Assembly (NCBI GenBank): GCA_021838715.1
Contig: JAKCCX010000001.1
Location: forward strand, 1-64,000
Direction of reading: 5' to 3'
Origin: Pseudomonadota bacterium
GTDB lineage: Bacteria > Pseudomonadota > Gammaproteobacteria > Burkholderiales > Burkholderiaceae_F
Length of the DNA stretch: 64,000 bases
Positions 56,390-64,000 of this stretch are shown here, one piece after another. The translations under genes and the position numbers were made by a program. Position 1 is the first letter of the stretch; every line of letters starts with the position of its first letter. The notes under the pieces were generated by a model that saw only the letters and a program-made list of their open reading frames with translations, was not told where the DNA came from and did no database searches.

Positions 56390-57607
56390 TCAACGCGGCT
56401 CTTCCAGGCCGAGGATCGCCGCCACCAGGCGCGCGCGCGCCAGGGCCTCGTCGACGCTGGCCCCCAGCACCGTGACGTGCCCCATCTTGCGGCCGGGACG
56501 CGCTTCGGTCTTGCCGTAGAGATGCAGCCGCGCGCCGGGGATCGCGAGCACGGCGTCGAACGGCGGCGTACGCGGGGCGCCGTCCGGGCCGAACCAGACA
56601 TCGCCGAGCAGGTTGCACATCACGGACGGCCGCATCGCCGTCGGATCCCCCAGGGGCAGACCTGCCAGGCTGCGCACCTGCTGGTCGAACTGGCTGTTGA
56701 TGCAGGCATCGATGGTGGCGTGGCCGCTGTTGTGCGGGCGCGGCGCGATTTCGTTGACGAGCAGGGTGCCGTCGGTGCGCTCGAAGAGTTCGACGCAGAG
56801 CACGCCGGTGTATTGCAGTCCTTCGGCAATCTGGGTCGCGATCTCGCGGGCGCGGTCCGCCGTTTCGGCCGGGATGCGCGCCGGCGCGATCGACACCGCG
56901 AGGATGCCGCCGCGATGTTCGTTTTCGTGGACCGCGAAGACCGCGACGGCGCCGTCGTGGCCGCGCGCCAGGACGACGGAGAGTTCGCGCCGCAGATCGA
57001 TCCGCTGCTCGACGACGCAGGGCACTCCGCCCAGCGCCCGCCAGGCCTGCGGCAGGTCCTGCGGCGCGGCGACGGCAATCTGCCCCTTGCCGTCGTAGCC
57101 CAGCCGGGCGGTCTTGCAGATCGCCGGAAACAGCTCCGGGGCGACCGCCGCGCCCTCGGCAGCGGTGGCGATCGCCGCGTAGGCTCCCACCGGCACGCCG
57201 CAGGACCGCAGGAATGCCTTTTCGGCGATCCGGTCCTGCGCAACGGATACCGCGGAGGCGGCGGGACGCACGGTGCAGTGCTGCGCCAGGCGCTCGAGGC
57301 TTTGGGCGGGGACGTTCTCGAATTCGGTGGTGACGGCGGCGCACAGGGATGCGAGCGCATCGATCGCCTGGGGGTCGTCATACGCGGCGACGATCTGGCG
57401 GTCCGCGACCGATCCCGCCGGCCCATCGGGCATGGGATCGAGCACGCAGACGCGATATCCCATCGCCTGCGCGGCCATGCAGAACATGCGGCCCAACTGG
57501 CCGCCGCCCAGCACGCCGAGCCAGGAACCGGGGGGGCAGTGCTGCGCCTCGCCCCCCGCACGGAGTTCCCGCCCCGCGGGAGGGAGAGGGGATGACAGAC
57601 CGCTCAC
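56390..57607 (-). CDS. purK: N5-carboxyaminoimidazole ribonucleotide synthase
   Basis: 405 residues from GTG 57607. ATP-grasp enzyme with LGVLGGGQLGRMFCMAAQAMGY, TTEFENVP, AICKTARLGYDGKGQ, EQRIDLRRELSVVLARG, NEIAPRPHNSGHATIDA and MGHVTVLG, all standard for PurK. It converts AIR to N5-CAIR in purine synthesis. It has an extra about 25-residue N-terminal extension. Starts 5 bp after purE. Confidence 0.93.
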   Translation of the reverse strand: MSGLSSPLPPAGRELRAGGEAQHCPPGSWLGVLGGGQLGRMFCMAAQAMGYRVCVLDPMPDGPAGSVADRQIVAAYDDPQAIDALASLCAAVTTEFENVPAQSLERLAQHCTVRPAASAVSVAQDRIAEKAFLRSCGVPVGAYAAIATAAEGAAVAPELFPAICKTARLGYDGKGQIAVAAPQDLPQAWRALGGVPCVVEQRIDLRRELSVVLARGHDGAVAVFAVHENEHRGGILAVSIAPARIPAETADRAREIATQIAEGLQYTGVLCVELFERTDGTLLVNEIAPRPHNSGHATIDACINSQFDQQVRSLAGLPLGDPTAMRPSVMCNLLGDVWFGPDGAPRTPPFDAVLAIPGARLHLYGKTEARPGRKMGHVTVLGASVDEALARARLVAAILGLEEPR

Positions 57608-57612
57608 GCCCG

Positions 57613-58119
57613 CTACTCCGGCGGCAGCGTCATGTCCCGCGCCTTTTGCGTCTGGGCGGCGCGGAAGGCCGCCAGGCGCGCGGCGAGATCGGCATCGTCG
57701 AGCGCCAGCATGGCGATGGCGAACAAGGCCGCGTTGGCGGCGCCCGCTTCGCCGATGGCGAAGGTGGCCACGGGGATGCCGCGCGGCATCTGCACGATCG
57801 AGAGCAGGCTGTCCTTGCCGCCGAGGTGCCGCGTCGCGACCGGTACGCCCAGCACCGGAACCGCGGTCTTGGCGGCGAGCATTCCCGGCAGATGCGCGGC
57901 CCCGCCCGCGCCGGCGATGATGGCGCGCAGGCCGCGCCCGGTTGCCGCTTCGGCATAGGCGAACAGGTCGTCGGGCATCCGGTGCGCCGACACCACGCGC
58001 GCCTCGTAGGGGATGGCGAACTCGCCCAGCAGCGCGCAGGCATGCTTCATCGTCTCCCAGTCGGACTGCGATCCCATGACGACTCCGACGCGGGCGTTGC
58101 GCGGTGCGTGATCCATCAT
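57613..58119 (-). CDS. purE: N5-carboxyaminoimidazole ribonucleotide mutase
   Basis: 168 residues. Class I PurE pattern: [96 protein letters not shown]. It converts N5-CAIR to CAIR. Starts inside the purC stop codon (ATGA) and is followed closely by purK. Confidence 0.94.
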   Translation of the reverse strand: MMDHAPRNARVGVVMGSQSDWETMKHACALLGEFAIPYEARVVSAHRMPDDLFAYAEAATGRGLRAIIAGAGGAAHLPGMLAAKTAVPVLGVPVATRHLGGKDSLLSIVQMPRGIPVATFAIGEAGAANAALFAIAMLALDDADLAARLAAFRAAQTQKARDMTLPPE

Positions 58120-59018
58120 GCGAGTTCTCCCGTCAGGCGATCCAGCGCCTCGCGATAGCGCGCTGCGGTTTTTTCCACGATGTCCCGCGGCAAGGCGGGC
58201 GGTGGCGGCGTCTTGCTCCACGGCTGCGTCTGCAGCCAGTCGCGCAGGAACTGCTTGTCGAAGCTGGGCGGCGAGATTCCGGTGCGGTACTGGTCGGCAG
58301 GCCAGAATCGCGACGAGTCCGGCGTCAGCACCTCGTCCATCAGCCGCAGGGTGCCGTCATGGTCCAGCCCGAACTCGAATTTCGTGTCGGCGATGATGAT
58401 TCCCCGCGCCGCCGCATGTTCGGTGGCGCGGTGGTACAACTGCAGGGAGAAATCGCGCATGCGCTCGGCGAGCGGCGAGCCGATCCGCTCGCAGACCTGC
58501 GCGAACGAGATGTTTTCGTCGTGCTCGCCGATGGGCGCCTTGTGCGCGGGCGTGAAGATCGGCTCGGGAAGCTGCTGCGCCTGCCGCAGTCCGGCCGGCA
58601 ACGCGATGCCGCATACCGCGCCGGAGTCGCAGTAGTCCTTCCACCCCGATCCGATGAGGTAGCCGCGGACGACCGCTTCGACCGGCAGCGGAATCAGCCG
58701 CCGCGCCACGACGGCGCGCCCGGCGACCTGGTCCCGTTCCTCGGGCCGCACGACGCTCTCGGGCGCAATGTCGAGGAGGTGATTGGGGCCGAGGTCCGCC
58801 AGCAGCGCAAACCAGAAATTCGACATGGCGTTGAGGACGGCGCCCTTGCCCGGTATGGGTTCGTCCATCACGACGTCGAACGCGGAAATGCGGTCGGTCG
58901 TCACGATCAGGAGCCGGTCTTCGCCGACGGCGTAGGTGTCGCGCACCTTCCCCCGATGCAGCAGCGGCAGGGAACGGATGCGTGATTCCAGCATCGGGGT
59001 TTGGGGGTCGGGATGCAT
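58116..59018 (-). CDS. purC: Phosphoribosylaminoimidazole-succinocarboxamide synthase
   Basis: 300 residues from ATG 59018. SAICAR synthetase motifs: [96 protein letters not shown]. Longer than E. coli PurC, in line with the betaproteobacterial and yeast-like form. Its start overlaps the dgkA stop (ATGA), so four genes dgkA-purC-purE-purK form one transcript. Confidence 0.94.
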   Translation of the reverse strand: MHPDPQTPMLESRIRSLPLLHRGKVRDTYAVGEDRLLIVTTDRISAFDVVMDEPIPGKGAVLNAMSNFWFALLADLGPNHLLDIAPESVVRPEERDQVAGRAVVARRLIPLPVEAVVRGYLIGSGWKDYCDSGAVCGIALPAGLRQAQQLPEPIFTPAHKAPIGEHDENISFAQVCERIGSPLAERMRDFSLQLYHRATEHAAARGIIIADTKFEFGLDHDGTLRLMDEVLTPDSSRFWPADQYRTGISPPSFDKQFLRDWLQTQPWSKTPPPPALPRDIVEKTAARYREALDRLTGELA

Positions 59019-59434
59019 CACAGCTTGCCTCCGAATCGGTGCCACAGGACCGCAGCCCAGGTTCCGCCGCTCAGCAACAGGGCAAGAAGCACCGCGGAAC
59101 TGCCGAGGTCCTTGGCGCGCTTTGCAAGCGGATTGATTTCATAGCCTTGGCGGTCGATGGCCGCCTCGATCGCCGAGTTCAGGATCTCGACGATGAGCAC
59201 GAGGACCACCGATGCAACGAGGACAATGCGTTCCACGAAGGATACCGGCAGAAGGACCGCAACCGGACCCAGAAACGCCGCGAGGATGCATTCCTGGCGG
59301 AACGCATCCTCGCCATGCCAGGCAAAACGCAGGCCCTCGATGGAGTAGCCGATGGCGTTCCATACCCGCCGCAGCCCGCGTTTGCCCTTCAACGCCCGGC
59401 CGTCTCCGCCGGGCAGCGGGGTCTCTCCCGTCAC
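59018..59434 (-). CDS. dgkA: Diacylglycerol kinase
   Basis: 138 residues from GTG 59434. Three membrane helices with family residues in [73 protein letters not shown] (catalytic Glu and the AIDR/AKD region). It phosphorylates diacylglycerol in the inner membrane. Its location at the head of the purine chain, between fba and purC, is unusual in my recollection of related genomes. Confidence 0.92.
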   Translation of the reverse strand: MTGETPLPGGDGRALKGKRGLRRVWNAIGYSIEGLRFAWHGEDAFRQECILAAFLGPVAVLLPVSFVERIVLVASVVLVLIVEILNSAIEAAIDRQGYEINPLAKRAKDLGSSAVLLALLLSGGTWAAVLWHRFGGKL

Positions 59435-59462
59435 AGGAAACCCCCGCCGCTTCCGCGTTTCC

Positions 59463-60527
59463 TTAGCGCACCTGTTGCGCCAGGCCTCCGGCGCGATAGC
59501 GCTGGGCCATCTTGTCGAGCGGCACCGGAACGATCTTCGAGGCCATTCCGGCGCAGCCGAATTCGATGTAGCGCTGCTTGCACAGGTTCTTGGCGGCTTC
59601 GCGCGAGGGCTTCAGGAACTCGCGCGGGTCGAACTTCGAGGGGTTCTCGGCCAGGAACTTGCGCGTCGCGGCGGTCATCGCCAGACGGATGTCGGTGTCG
59701 ATGTTGACCTTGCGCACGCCGTGCTTGATCGCCTCCTGGATCTCTTCGACCGGGACGCCGTAGGTTTCCTTCATCTGTCCGCCGAACTGGCGGATGATTT
59801 CCAGCAGGTCCTGCGGAACGCTCGACGAGCCGTGCATCACCAGGTGGGTGTTGGGAATGCGCGCGTGGATTTCCTTGATGCGGCTGATCGCCAGGATGTC
59901 GCCGGTCGGCTTGCGCGAGAACTTGTAGGCGCCATGCGAGGTGCCGATGGCGATCGCCAGGGCGTCGAGCTGGGTGCGCTGCACGAAATCGGCCGCCTGA
60001 TTCGGGTCGGTCAGCAGCATGTCGCGGGTCATCTTGCCTTCCGCGCCGTGGCCGTCTTCCTTGTCGCCTTCCATGGTTTCCAGCGACCCCAGGCAGCCGA
60101 GTTCGCCTTCGACGCTCACGCCCTTGGCGTGCGCCTCGTCGACGACCTTCTTCGTGACCTGCCAGTTGTATTCGTAGTCGGCGACGGTCTTGCCGTCTTC
60201 CTTGAGCGAGCCGTCCATCATCACCGACGAAAAGCCCAGGTTCATCGCGCCTTCGCAGACGGCCGGCGACTGGCCGTGGTCCTGGTGCATCACGATCGGG
60301 ATGTTCGGGTACGACTCGACCGCCGCTTCGATCAGGTGGCGCAGGAAGTGCTCGCCCGCGTATTTGCGCGCGCCGGCGGAGGCTTGCATGATGACCGGCG
60401 CGTCGACTTCGGCGGCGGCTTCCATGATCGCCTGAACCTGTTCCAGGTTGTTGACGTTGAACGCCGGCACCCCGTAGGTGTGCTCCGCAGCGTGGTCGAG
60501 CATCTGACGCAACGAAATCAAGGCCAT
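59463..60527 (-). CDS. fba: Class II fructose-bisphosphate aldolase
   Basis: 354 residues. Conserved zinc and active-site stretches: [87 protein letters not shown] and [11 protein letters not shown]. It cleaves fructose 1,6-bisphosphate in glycolysis and runs in reverse for gluconeogenesis or carbon fixation. Follows pgk by 30 bp, the same strand. Confidence 0.95.
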   Translation of the reverse strand: MALISLRQMLDHAAEHTYGVPAFNVNNLEQVQAIMEAAAEVDAPVIMQASAGARKYAGEHFLRHLIEAAVESYPNIPIVMHQDHGQSPAVCEGAMNLGFSSVMMDGSLKEDGKTVADYEYNWQVTKKVVDEAHAKGVSVEGELGCLGSLETMEGDKEDGHGAEGKMTRDMLLTDPNQAADFVQRTQLDALAIAIGTSHGAYKFSRKPTGDILAISRIKEIHARIPNTHLVMHGSSSVPQDLLEIIRQFGGQMKETYGVPVEEIQEAIKHGVRKVNIDTDIRLAMTAATRKFLAENPSKFDPREFLKPSREAAKNLCKQRYIEFGCAGMASKIVPVPLDKMAQRYRAGGLAQQVR

Positions 60528-60557
60528 TTGATGTCTCCTATCGACTTTCTTGGGAAA

Positions 60558-61760
60558 TCAGCCTGCCGCGCGATCTTGCAGCACGGCCACCGCCGGCAGA
60601 GGCTTTCCTTCCAGGAATTCCAGGAACGCCCCGCCTCCGGTCGAGATGTAGCTCACCTTGTCCGCAATCCGGTATTTGGCGATCGCCGCCAGCGTATCTC
60701 CTCCGCCGGCAATCGAAAAGGCTCCCGCGGACGTCGCCGCGGCGATTGCCTTGGCCAATTCTTCCGTTCCTTGCGCAAACGCATCGAACTCGAACACGCC
60801 CAGCGGGCCGTTCCAGATGATCGTTCCGGCTTCCTGCACGATCTTCGCCAGCTGGGCGGAGGTCTGCGGGCCGACGTCCAGGATCAGGTCGTCGGCTTCG
60901 ACCGCGTTCGCGGCCCGCACCTGCGCCGGCGCATCCGCGGCGAAGCGCTGGGCGACCGTGACGTCGACCGGCAGCGGCAGCGTCGCGCCCTTGCGCTGCA
61001 GGGTCTCGATGACCTTGCGGCACTCGGGGATGAGATCGGGCTCGGCCAGCGACTTGCCGATCGGCAGGCCTGCCGCCAGCAGGAAGGTGTTGGCGATGCC
61101 GCCGCCGACGATGAGCCGGTCGACCTTCTGCGCCAGATTGTTCAGGATGGTGAGCTTGGTGGAAACCTTCGAGCCGGCGACGATCGCCACGAGCGGCCGC
61201 TTGGGCTCGCCCAGGGCACGGCCCAGGGCCTCGATTTCGGCCGCAAGCAGCGGGCCGGCGCAGGCGACGGGCGCGAAGCGCGCGATGCCGTGGGTGGTGG
61301 CTTCGGCGCGGTGGGCGGTGCCGAACGCGTCGTTGACATAGACGTCGCACAGCGCCGCCATCTTGCGGGCCAGTTCTTCGCTGTCCTTCTTCTCGCCCTT
61401 GTTGACGCGGCAGTTCTCCAGCAGCACGACCTCCCCCGGAGCGACCGTCACACCGTCGACCCAATTCGCGACCAGGCGCACCGGCCGGCCGAGCAGCTCG
61501 GCCATCCGCACGGCGATCGGCGCCAGCGAGTCGGCAGCGGTCAGCGTGCCTTCCGTCGGGCGGCCGAGGTGGGACGTGACCATCACGGCCGCGCCGGCAT
61601 CCAGAGCCATGCGCACGGCGGGGATCGACGCGCGGACGCGCGTGTCCTCGGTGATGTTGCCGGCATCATCCTGCGGAACGTTGAGGTCCGAGCGGATGAA
61701 TACCCGTTTGCCGTTCAGGGCACCCTGCTTGCAGAGCGATTCGAGAGTCAAGACGTTCAT
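60558..61760 (-). CDS. pgk: Phosphoglycerate kinase
   Basis: 400 residues from ATG 61760. Typical motifs are [94 protein letters not shown] and the C-terminal [14 protein letters not shown]. It converts 1,3-bisphosphoglycerate to 3-phosphoglycerate with ATP formation. It lies between gap and fba; no pyruvate kinase gene is found in the set. Confidence 0.95.
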   Translation of the reverse strand: MNVLTLESLCKQGALNGKRVFIRSDLNVPQDDAGNITEDTRVRASIPAVRMALDAGAAVMVTSHLGRPTEGTLTAADSLAPIAVRMAELLGRPVRLVANWVDGVTVAPGEVVLLENCRVNKGEKKDSEELARKMAALCDVYVNDAFGTAHRAEATTHGIARFAPVACAGPLLAAEIEALGRALGEPKRPLVAIVAGSKVSTKLTILNNLAQKVDRLIVGGGIANTFLLAAGLPIGKSLAEPDLIPECRKVIETLQRKGATLPLPVDVTVAQRFAADAPAQVRAANAVEADDLILDVGPQTSAQLAKIVQEAGTIIWNGPLGVFEFDAFAQGTEELAKAIAAATSAGAFSIAGGGDTLAAIAKYRIADKVSYISTGGGAFLEFLEGKPLPAVAVLQDRAAG

Positions 61761-61869
61761 GGCGGAAAAGAAGGATCCTTTTGACGTTTCGGTGAACGCG
61801 CGGCAACCGTCCCGCACCCCGATCCCGCACCCTTCCGGGCACGGGGATGCGGGGCATGGGCAGTGGGCG

Positions 61870-62883
61870 TCAGGCCGAGGCCTTCATCAGCGCGACGGTG
61901 GTGTCGAGCATGCGGTTGCTGAAGCCCCACTCGTTGTCGTACCAGCTGCTCACCTTGACCAGGCGTCCCGAAACCTTGGTGAGCGTGGCGTCGAAGATCG
62001 ACGAGTGCGCATTGTGGTTGAAGTCGACCGACACGAGCGGCTCGTCGTTGTATCCGAGAATGCCGCGCAGCGAACCTTCCGAGGCGTCCTTGAGGATCCG
62101 GTTGACTTCCTCGACCGTGGTGTCGCGCGCCGCGATGAACGACAGGTCGACGATCGACACGTTGATGGTCGGGACACGGATCGCGAAGCCATCGAGGCGG
62201 CCGTTGAGTTCCGGCAGCACGAGGCCGACCGCAGCGGCGGCACCCGTCTTGGTCGGGATCATCGACTGGGTGGCGGAGCGGGCACGGCGCAGGTCCTCGT
62301 GGTACACGTCGGTGAGAACCTGATCATTGGTGTACGAGTGGATGGTCGTCATCAGGCCGTTGACCAGACCGATCTTCTCGTGCAGCGGCTTGACCAGCGG
62401 AGCCAGGCAGTTGGTGGTGCACGAGGCGTTGGAAATCACCGTGTCCGACGCCTTGAGCGTCTGATGGTTGACGCCATAGACGATCGTGGCATCGACGTCG
62501 CTGCCGCCGGGCGCGGAGATGACGACCTTCTTCGCGCCGCCGCGCAGGTGCGCGGATGCCTTTTCCTTGGTGCAGAAGAAGCCCGTGCACTCGAGCACGA
62601 CGTCGACGCCCAGTTCGCCCCACGGCAGCTGGGCCGGATCGCGGCTGGAGAGCACCTTGATGCGGTCGCCGTTGACGACGAGCGAGTCGCCATCGACCGC
62701 CACGGTTCCCGGGAACGCGCCGTGCGCGGTGTCGTGGCGGGTCAGATGCGCGTTGATCTTCGCATTGCCCAGATCGTTGATCGCAACGATGCGCACGTCA
62801 TGCTTCTTGCCGCTTTCGTAGAACGCGCGCAGAACGTTGCGCCCGATGCGGCCGTATCCGTTGATGGCGATATTGATGGTCAT
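61870..62883 (-). CDS. gap: Glyceraldehyde-3-phosphate dehydrogenase
   Basis: 337 residues. Rossmann motif [17 protein letters not shown], catalytic Cys in [77 protein letters not shown], and [14 protein letters not shown] are all standard. NAD or NADP choice is not certain from the loop. It starts the gap-pgk-fba group and is divergent from rsmE. Confidence 0.95.
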   Translation of the reverse strand: MTINIAINGYGRIGRNVLRAFYESGKKHDVRIVAINDLGNAKINAHLTRHDTAHGAFPGTVAVDGDSLVVNGDRIKVLSSRDPAQLPWGELGVDVVLECTGFFCTKEKASAHLRGGAKKVVISAPGGSDVDATIVYGVNHQTLKASDTVISNASCTTNCLAPLVKPLHEKIGLVNGLMTTIHSYTNDQVLTDVYHEDLRRARSATQSMIPTKTGAAAAVGLVLPELNGRLDGFAIRVPTINVSIVDLSFIAARDTTVEEVNRILKDASEGSLRGILGYNDEPLVSVDFNHNAHSSIFDATLTKVSGRLVKVSSWYDNEWGFSNRMLDTTVALMKASA

Positions 62884-63061
62884 AGCTCCTGTCCCCCCCC
62901 ATATCCTGCGCGTGGTTTCCGCGATTGGGAATCGAAAAGAAAGGCGGGGAGTTTACCAGCAGAAGCGTCGACCGCCGGGGCGCATGCGATCGGGAGCCCT
63001 GTCGGACGCACGGGTTTTGCGGTCCGCGCAACAGTGGCGGGGAGCGGGTAGGCTATGCGCC

Positions 63062-63808
63062 ATGCTCCGCCCCCACCGACTCCCGATCGCACCCGGCACC
63101 TACGTGCCGGGTGCGATCGTCACGCTGTCCGACGGCGCATCCCGTCATGCACGGGTCCTGCGCCTCGGAACCGATGAGGCCTTCGTCCTGTTCGACGGGG
63201 CGGGGCACGAGTACGGCGCCCGCCTCGAGGCGGCGGCCGAGGCCAGGCGGCATGCCGGCCCGCTGGCCGCCCGCATCCTGAGCGCCGGACCGGTCGACCG
63301 GGAGGCCCGCGTCGAAATCACGCTGATCCAGGCGCTCGCCGCACAGGAAAAGCTCGAGTGGACGATCGAAAAGGCGGTGGAACTGGGCGTCCGGCGCATC
63401 CTGCTGGCTCCCGCGCAGCGATCGGTGGTGCGGCTCGACGGCGCGCGGCAGGAGCGGCGGGCCGAGCGGTGGCGCGAAATCGTCTGGGCGGCCTGCGCGC
63501 AGTGCGGGCGCAACCGCGTCCCGGAAGTCGCCCCGGCCGCCAGCCTGGAAGCGGCGCTGCGGACCGCGGCGGACGCGCAATGTCGCTGGATCCTCGACCC
63601 CGACGGCGCAGCGGGACTGGGCGCGGCGCCGATCGCGACGGCAAGCTGCGCGATCGGCCCCGAAGGCGGTTTCACGGACGAGGAGACCGCGCTTGCCGAA
63701 AGCCTGGGATACCGGCGGCTGCGGCTCGGACCGCGCGTGCTGCGGACGGAGACGGCGGGAATCGCGGTCGTGTCGGCGCTGCTGGCCCTGGGAGGGGAAT
63801 ATTCGTAA
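63062..63808 (+). CDS. rsmE: 16S rRNA m3U1498 methyltransferase
   Basis: 248 residues from ATG 63062. Fits RsmE: a PUA-like N-terminal domain (HARVLRLGTDEAFVLFDGAGHEYGARLEA) and a SPOUT domain with QALAAQEKLEWTIEKAVELGVRRILLAPAQRSVVRLDGARQERRAERWREIVWAACAQCGRNRVP, IGPEGGFTDEETALAESLGYRRLRLGPRVLRTETAGIAVVSAL (SAM knot). It methylates U1498 in the decoding centre of 16S rRNA. Divergent from gap. Confidence 0.9.
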   Translation: MLRPHRLPIAPGTYVPGAIVTLSDGASRHARVLRLGTDEAFVLFDGAGHEYGARLEAAAEARRHAGPLAARILSAGPVDREARVEITLIQALAAQEKLEWTIEKAVELGVRRILLAPAQRSVVRLDGARQERRAERWREIVWAACAQCGRNRVPEVAPAASLEAALRTAADAQCRWILDPDGAAGLGAAPIATASCAIGPEGGFTDEETALAESLGYRRLRLGPRVLRTETAGIAVVSALLALGGEYS

Positions 63809-63844
63809 CCCGTCCCCGCGCCCGCGCGCGGGGAACCGCGAAGT

Positions 63845-64000
63845 TCAGCCCGGCACGCGCTCGGTGAAGAACGCCATCAGCGCGTCCTTCTTCGCCATCG
63901 CGTCGCGCAGCCCGAGGTCGATCAGCGCCCGGGTGTACGGCGCCTCGAACAACAGGTAGCTCGCCAGCGCCGCGCCGTCGGCGCGATGCGCACCGATCGA
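63845..64000 (-). CDS. C-terminal end of a probable patatin-like phospholipase, cut by window edge
   Basis: 51 residues to a TGA at 63845-63847. The tail GAHRADGAALASYLLFEAPYTRALIDLGLRDAMAKKDALMAFF resembles the final helix region of bacterial patatin-like (RssA-type) proteins, where LASYLLFE followed by YTRxLIxLGxxDA is common. The catalytic Ser-Asp residues would lie to the right of the window, so the call cannot be confirmed here. Convergent with rsmE. Confidence 0.55.
   Translation of the reverse strand, partial: SIGAHRADGAALASYLLFEAPYTRALIDLGLRDAMAKKDALMAFFTERVPG

Overview
The window is a gene-dense, very GC-rich stretch of bacterial chromosome from a betaproteobacterium, most likely Burkholderiales or a close relative. 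The evidence is the housekeeping gene order (lptG-lptF divergent from pepA-holC-valS; zapA followed by 6S RNA; gap-pgk-fba next to purC-purE-purK), an FNR/hemN pair, and a holC-adjacent acidic protein of a kind I associate with Burkholderiales. I see no rRNA, tRNA, CRISPR array, prophage or intact insertion sequence.

Layout. 0-2 kb: a gene end, a structured non-coding stretch with a near-perfect 33-bp inverted repeat, then a small, visibly less GC-rich accessory pair (a membrane-anchored T5orf172/GIY-YIG-type protein and a lipoprotein). 2-6 kb: cobalamin uptake (btuB-btuC-btuD) behind a cobalamin riboswitch. 6-9 kb: cell-division genes, 6S RNA, an EVE protein, a Crp-type regulator and lgt. 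9-12 kb: an SQR-like flavoprotein, then a truncated haemoglobin and its probable ferredoxin reductase under a promoter with an NsrR-like site. 12-20 kb: lptGF, pepA, holC, valS. 20-27 kb: a CusBAC-type copper/silver efflux operon preceded by a Met/His/Cys-rich exported protein. 27-39 kb: tusA, alaS, hemN and fnr sharing an FNR box, a phosphodiesterase, glnS with an unusual internal insertion, an M24 peptidase, hemerythrin plus universal stress protein, tcdA. 39-43 kb: pdxH, a NarL-type two-component system, a thioesterase, a SemiSWEET.

43-51.5 kb is the most accessory-looking part: exported proteins of unknown function, a phzF-like gene behind a leader peptide and intrinsic terminator, a GNAT enzyme, and a compact sulfur operon (ArsR-rhodanese fusion, DsrE, ETHE1-like persulfide dioxygenase, MFS transporter) with a clear operator, then phhB and a DsrC-family protein lacking the usual penultimate cysteine. 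51.5-64 kb is again housekeeping: uup, a yqjD-yqjE-yqjK-like set, an UPF0016 exporter, the tsaC-purK-purE-purC-dgkA chain, fba, pgk, gap, rsmE and the end of a probable patatin-like gene.

Taken together the genes suggest a facultative or microaerobic lifestyle (FNR, oxygen-independent HemN, NO-handling globin, hemerythrin) with repeated handling of reduced sulfur (SQR-like protein, TusA, DsrC-like protein, persulfide dioxygenase operon) and metal stress (Cus pump, Mn-type exporter). No function was tested; all assignments come from reading motifs and context.
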